The translations under genes and the position numbers were made by a program. A stretch of DNA of 64,000 bases from assembly GCA_964392325.1 (NCBI GenBank), contig CAYMPJ010000016.1, positions 17,834 through 81,833 of the forward strand. The letters run 5' to 3'. The notes beneath the pieces were generated by a model that made no database searches, was not told the DNA's origin, and saw nothing but the letters and a program-made list of their open reading frames with translations. This DNA comes from CALLPQ01 sp964392325 (lineage in GTDB: Bacteria > Pseudomonadota > Alphaproteobacteria > Caulobacterales > Parvularculaceae). Below are positions 60,452-64,000 of this stretch, in pieces. Numbering within the stretch: position 1 is the stretch's first letter; the number at the start of each line of letters is the position of its first letter.

Positions 60452-63400
60452 TTATTGGGCTATCTTATTCAATAATCGGGCCGCTTCGGGATCTTCCTGT
60501 TTTACGAGAATAGGCTCGTCACTATTCTCGTTTTCGGCGAGCTCTTCTGGCGTCGGAATTTTTTCCTGCAACTCAAAATTTCTGCCTTCCCCCTCGAACA
60601 GACAATAATCCTGCTCGGTGCTGAGGGCGTATATTTCACGGGCTCTGGCCTGTTCGCGATAACAATTCAGGGCCGCTAAAAACTCTTGAGGTTTACCAGC
60701 AGGGCCCTCTTTTTTATAGAGCCGTGCGGTTTCAAGTCCGACATAACGCCAATGCCAAGGCTCAAAGGTGTTTTCGCTGGGGAGATATGAATTCCCTTTA
60801 GGATAGGAAAGAATAAATCCAAAATGATGCGCATTATCGGCAAAACAAGAAAAGGTTTTGTCGTCCTCGCGCATAAAGCGTCCATTAATATCAATATCGG
60901 CTGCCAGCCCTGTTTGATGTTCAGACATGCCGGGCGGTGTGACTGTGCCGCGATGACGCAAGCGGCGATAGAGGTCACGCTGGGTCGTGAATGCGCGAAA
61001 CCCGGAGCGTAGGGAGATACGCTCCCCTTCAGATTGCTCATTGCAAACCTGTATAAGCTCGGCAAGGCGCATTGGAAGATTATCTTTATCTTGGGAGCCT
61101 TGTATATAATTTTGCGATGCTCCGCTTGATAAAGAGGTATCGGGCGCAAGGCGTAATTTCATTTCGTCGAGATTCGGGTCTTTGCTAACCGGAATGCCAT
61201 GATCATTTGCAGCCACTAAATCATCAGGTTGGTAGTCCGAGGTTAGGACAAAGTTTTGTGTTACCGGGCGGGTAATGACGGGAAAGCTATTGCGTGTTTT
61301 AACATTCTCTGGAGTTGCTGCATTGTCCGTAAATTGGCTAGCTTGATATTGGCTCGTCAACGCTGCCACGGGCACTTGTGCTGCGTTCGTGCTTGCCGCA
61401 ATTTTCTGGGTTTCGTGATTGCTCTCGCCTTCACTTTGCGCCTTGTGCTGGAAATGCAAAATTGCACGCATGTGATCTCTTAAGGCATGGCTGTGAACCT
61501 GCATCTCTTGTTGTTCATAAATGTTTGACAGCAAGCCAAGGGGCAGGGCGTGATTACTTTTAGAGCTACCATAGAGCTGATCGAGGGACGAAAGGGCATT
61601 TGCATATAAAATGCCCGCTTCCTGCCGTCTTCCTTTCCGGTCGAATTCAGGCCCCTTCGTATAAGCAATGCGCTGGGCTTTTAAAGCGGCTTGGGTTTCC
61701 AGTCGGATTTGACTGTCAGGCTTGAGTGAGGGTGCCTTGACCGGATTTCTCAGGCCAGACTTTGCCGTGAGGCAATGATCTGTAAAGCTGGATTGATTGA
61801 TTACTTCTGAACCCGCATCAGCAATTGCGGCATCGCGAAAACAATCCACATTTGCCAGAAATTCCTGTGGCCGGGAAATCGGGCCAACTTCTCTGTAAAG
61901 GCGCGCTGTTTCTACCCCAACATAGCGCCAATGCCATGGTTCAAAAATACTGCGATTTCCATTATAGGTGTTGCCAAGCGGGTAGGAGAGCAGGAACCCA
62001 AACTGCCACGCATTCTCGCTCAAACATAACCAGCTATAATCGGATTGGCGCATTAAACGACCATTTACATTAATATCGATTGCAAGACCCAGCTGATGCT
62101 CTGCGAGACTTGGATGATTACCGCTTTCAGGGTGAAGTGGGTCGATGGCATAAAAGCCGCTTGCCAGTGAAAGAGCTTCGTCTTTGGTGGAGCCGCTGCA
62201 CAAATTCATTAATTGCGCTAGTCGGACAGGCATATTGACCTGCCCCTCGCCAGCAATATTTTCTCGAGCAAGACTGACGGAGATGACGTCTTTATCCGCC
62301 TGATTGCTATTTTGAGTAAGTTGATGCCCGGGATCATTACGTGTACTGACGGGGATCAAATATGAGGCAACGCCGACAAGATCACCAGGGCGATAATTTG
62401 ACGGAATTGCATGGGTTTTTGTGACCGGCCGAACGAGACTATCGGGAATAGTCTCGCGCCGCGAATATCTGAGACGGCCAAAACTTTTCAGGAAAATTTT
62501 GCGCATATGTTGCGCCAGAGCATTCGCTTCGGTTCCTCTGCCTTGCGCATTATAAACAACGACGAGATTTTTCAGGTAGAGTGAAAAATCCGGAGAGTCC
62601 CGTCCCAATATTTCTTCTTGTCCGTGGAATGCCCTCAGATAAAGTGTCTCGGCATCAACATAACGACGGGACTGCATGTATATAGGTCCAAGGATCAATG
62701 CGATTTGGGTGAGTTCGCGCGAGGTTTCCGGCAGATGGGATAGGCGAACATTATATGCAGCAGAAAGTAAGCCTGTTGCTGCTGGTAAAGTTTCTTGATG
62801 CAGACTGTAAAATGCCCCGAGTTGCACCATTTGATTAGCGGTCGCTAATTGGCTCGCTGTGTCTCCTCTGAGGGTATAGTCTCCAAGAGCAGGTTTAAGG
62901 ACACTGGCAAAAACTTTACCGGCTTCATAAACTGCATCCCCATACTGGGTTTCTAAGGGGGCGGCGTCGATGTTTTTATCTTGGTCTTTATTTGTTTCAG
63001 AACCGGTGCCTAGTTTTTTTTCTTTATAGTCAGTATAGCCCGCATTTCCGGCAAGTTGTAAAAATGATGAAATGATTGAAACCCCGCGCGCATGATCGCC
63101 GCTTAGGATGAGTGAGTTTGCCAATACTTTTTCAAGATTCAACCGTTGCAACGGTGTCAATGTTTGCAAGCCTAAAGGACTTAGTATCATTTGATAGAGA
63201 CGTGCGGCCTCACCATAATTTCCTTTATTATGATGAGCGCCTGCTAGATCAAAGCGAAGCTGGTATAAATGCTGAGGGTCCGGGTCTGGTTTGTTCTGAT
63301 ATAAATTTAAAGCTCTTTGCCCGTGGGCTATTGCGCTGGCATGGTCGCCGCGCTCTAAAGCTTCATCAAAACGCTTGCTCGCTAAATTAACACTTACTCT

Positions 63401-63508
63401 TTCGGAGATAAAAGCATAGCCACCAAATACCAATGCGCTAATAGCAAAAAGGGTTGCCAACATAATAGGCAAATGCGAGGACTTTGTTACTTTCTCATTA
63501 TCCCTCAT
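60452..63508 (-). CDS. membrane-anchored protein with two VanY-type carboxypeptidase domains
   Basis: 1018 residues from the ATG at 63508; a TTG 33 codons earlier is in frame but has no ribosome binding site. One N-terminal membrane helix (about 13-34) anchors it with the rest outside. TPR-like helices (about 40-350) follow, then VanY domain 1 (about 357-557) with H471/D478 and E523/H526 (EHQLGLAID, FEPWHWRYVG), a short helical region, and VanY domain 2 (about 737-950) with H864/D871 and E916/H919. The conserved substrate Arg is R838 in domain 2 (SGFRAF) but Tyr453 in domain 1. These zinc enzymes cleave D-Ala from peptidoglycan stem peptides. Two copies in one chain are unusual. Confidence 0.85.
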   Translation of the reverse strand: MRDNEKVTKSSHLPIMLATLFAISALVFGGYAFISERVSVNLASKRFDEALERGDHASAIAHGQRALNLYQNKPDPDPQHLYQLRFDLAGAHHNKGNYGEAARLYQMILSPLGLQTLTPLQRLNLEKVLANSLILSGDHARGVSIISSFLQLAGNAGYTDYKEKKLGTGSETNKDQDKNIDAAPLETQYGDAVYEAGKVFASVLKPALGDYTLRGDTASQLATANQMVQLGAFYSLHQETLPAATGLLSAAYNVRLSHLPETSRELTQIALILGPIYMQSRRYVDAETLYLRAFHGQEEILGRDSPDFSLYLKNLVVVYNAQGRGTEANALAQHMRKIFLKSFGRLRYSRRETIPDSLVRPVTKTHAIPSNYRPGDLVGVASYLIPVSTRNDPGHQLTQNSNQADKDVISVSLARENIAGEGQVNMPVRLAQLMNLCSGSTKDEALSLASGFYAIDPLHPESGNHPSLAEHQLGLAIDINVNGRLMRQSDYSWLCLSENAWQFGFLLSYPLGNTYNGNRSIFEPWHWRYVGVETARLYREVGPISRPQEFLANVDCFRDAAIADAGSEVINQSSFTDHCLTAKSGLRNPVKAPSLKPDSQIRLETQAALKAQRIAYTKGPEFDRKGRRQEAGILYANALSSLDQLYGSSKSNHALPLGLLSNIYEQQEMQVHSHALRDHMRAILHFQHKAQSEGESNHETQKIAASTNAAQVPVAALTSQYQASQFTDNAATPENVKTRNSFPVITRPVTQNFVLTSDYQPDDLVAANDHGIPVSKDPNLDEMKLRLAPDTSLSSGASQNYIQGSQDKDNLPMRLAELIQVCNEQSEGERISLRSGFRAFTTQRDLYRRLRHRGTVTPPGMSEHQTGLAADIDINGRFMREDDKTFSCFADNAHHFGFILSYPKGNSYLPSENTFEPWHWRYVGLETARLYKKEGPAGKPQEFLAALNCYREQARAREIYALSTEQDYCLFEGEGRNFELQEKIPTPEELAENENSDEPILVKQEDPEAARLLNKIAQ

Positions 63509-63542
63509 GTCATACAATCCGTCATAGTAGAGCGAACCTCCC
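63505..63542 (-). promoter_or_regulatory. possible leader peptide and ribosome binding site for the VanY gene
   Basis: On the minus strand GGGAGG (63542-63537) lies 11 nt before an out-of-frame ATG (63525) that encodes six residues, MTDCMT. Its TGA overlaps the ATG of the main gene at 63508 as ATGA. This could be a coupling mini-ORF; the main ATG has no ribosome binding site of its own. Confidence 0.3.
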
Positions 63543-63719
63543 ACAGTCTGTTTTAGATTATCACCGAACTTCCATTTTGGCGAGTAGACATTTGCTGTCT
63601 TTACCAACGGATCGACGCAATTGCTGCTTCACCTTTATCAGCTTGGTTTAAATATAGTAGGTTTTATAAAGAGACCGATTCGTCAAAATCATGCATTTTC
63701 AAACTCATACGAAAAGCCA

Positions 63720-64000
63720 ATGACAAACAAAAAGACAAACCCCAATGTTCTGCAAGGCTTCACAGGCCGTCGTCGATTATATTTGCTGCGCCATGGGCAT
63801 GTTGATTACTTTGCTCCGGGCCTCACTGACCCCCGCGGCGTGCCATTGACCGAGCAGGGGCAAGAACAGGCAAAGGCTGTTAGAGATGCCTTGAGCAAAG
63901 TAAATTTTGATTTTGCCTGTTGTTCCGGTCTGCCGAGAACCGTGCAGACCGCGCAAATCGTTTTGTCCGGCCCAGAGCATCAAGACCATCAAGACCATCA
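63720..64000 (+). CDS. histidine phosphatase family protein (partial)
   Basis: First 93 or so residues of a gene cut by the window edge. The phosphohistidine motif LLRHGHVDY (near residue 22-30) and SGLPRTVQTAQIV (near 71-83) place it in the phosphoglycerate mutase/SixA superfamily. Substrate unknown. It is divergent from the VanY gene with about 210 nt between starts. The last bases of the window form a nine-base direct repeat in the coding sequence. Confidence 0.82.
   Translation, partial: MTNKKTNPNVLQGFTGRRRLYLLRHGHVDYFAPGLTDPRGVPLTEQGQEQAKAVRDALSKVNFDFACCSGLPRTVQTAQIVLSGPEHQDHQDH

Noticed and set aside
63777..63998. 73-codon minus frame at the right edge
   Set aside because: Opposite the clear histidine phosphatase frame; no family features.

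Overview
The window is ordinary chromosomal DNA of an alphaproteobacterium, probably a marine or aquatic heterotroph. Supporting points are a fabA-fabB-fabI cluster, a FYDLN-acid (TIGR02300) gene divergent from aroA, a Bpt leucyltransferase, a degenerate-GGDEF regulator, a DctPQM TRAP system and three further ion-coupled or secondary carriers of SLC13, SSS and NSS type. Base composition is moderate by eye. I could not assign a genus. There is one tRNA (Ala, GGC anticodon, CCA encoded). I see no rRNA, CRISPR array, transposase or prophage. Genes are densely packed, and most gaps hold only promoters, terminators or small dyads.

Layout: 0-3 kb holds yicC-gmk and purB. 3-7.7 kb is a minus-strand operon korA / secreted unknown / korB / GNAT, a ferredoxin-dependent route for 2-oxoglutarate oxidation. 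8.3-10.6 kb is a four-gene, start/stop-overlapping operon whose centre is a fusion of a haem-b membrane domain with a Rieske domain. Its leader carries a G-tract repeat that runs into the ribosome binding site. 10.7-15.4 kb holds bpt, an SLC13 carrier, a flavin reductase and a 3-hydroxyisobutyrate dehydrogenase-like enzyme. 15.4-24.3 kb is mostly envelope and hypothetical genes: an HhH protein with an OmpA/BON protein, an FkbM methyltransferase, DUF547, DUF2141, VOC, a 2-hydroxyacid dehydrogenase and an SH3 protein.

24.7-28.5 kb is the unsaturated fatty acid cluster fabA-fabB-(small membrane protein)-fabI, followed by a frameshifted remnant of crtW (beta-carotene ketolase) and an intact crtZ (beta-carotene hydroxylase). 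tRNA-Ala, the FYDLN protein, aroA, a peroxiredoxin, glpD with an SSS carrier, and S-formylglutathione hydrolase follow. 36.2-41.9 kb carries sucD, sucA and sucB without an adjacent sucC or lpd; SucB has two lipoyl domains. Together with korAB this gives two routes from 2-oxoglutarate to succinyl-CoA.

42-50 kb carries an Hpt protein, an NSS transporter, a DUF2064 protein, a sulfotransferase and a 1385-residue double glycosyltransferase with N-terminal repeats. 50.4-54.2 kb is a molybdenum hydroxylase operon (2Fe-2S subunit, Mo subunit, three-haem cytochrome c). 54.3-58.7 kb is a TRAP operon (dctP-dctQ-dctM) that ends in a PP2C-like phosphatase gene. 58.9-63.5 kb has a degenerate GGDEF protein and a membrane-anchored protein with two VanY-type carboxypeptidase domains. 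A truncated histidine phosphatase gene runs off the right edge.

The best candidates for undescribed biology are the Rieske/haem-b operon with its G-rich leader, the tandem VanY protein, the phosphatase built into the TRAP operon, and the secreted protein embedded between korA and korB. All functional statements come from reading motifs; no database search was possible.
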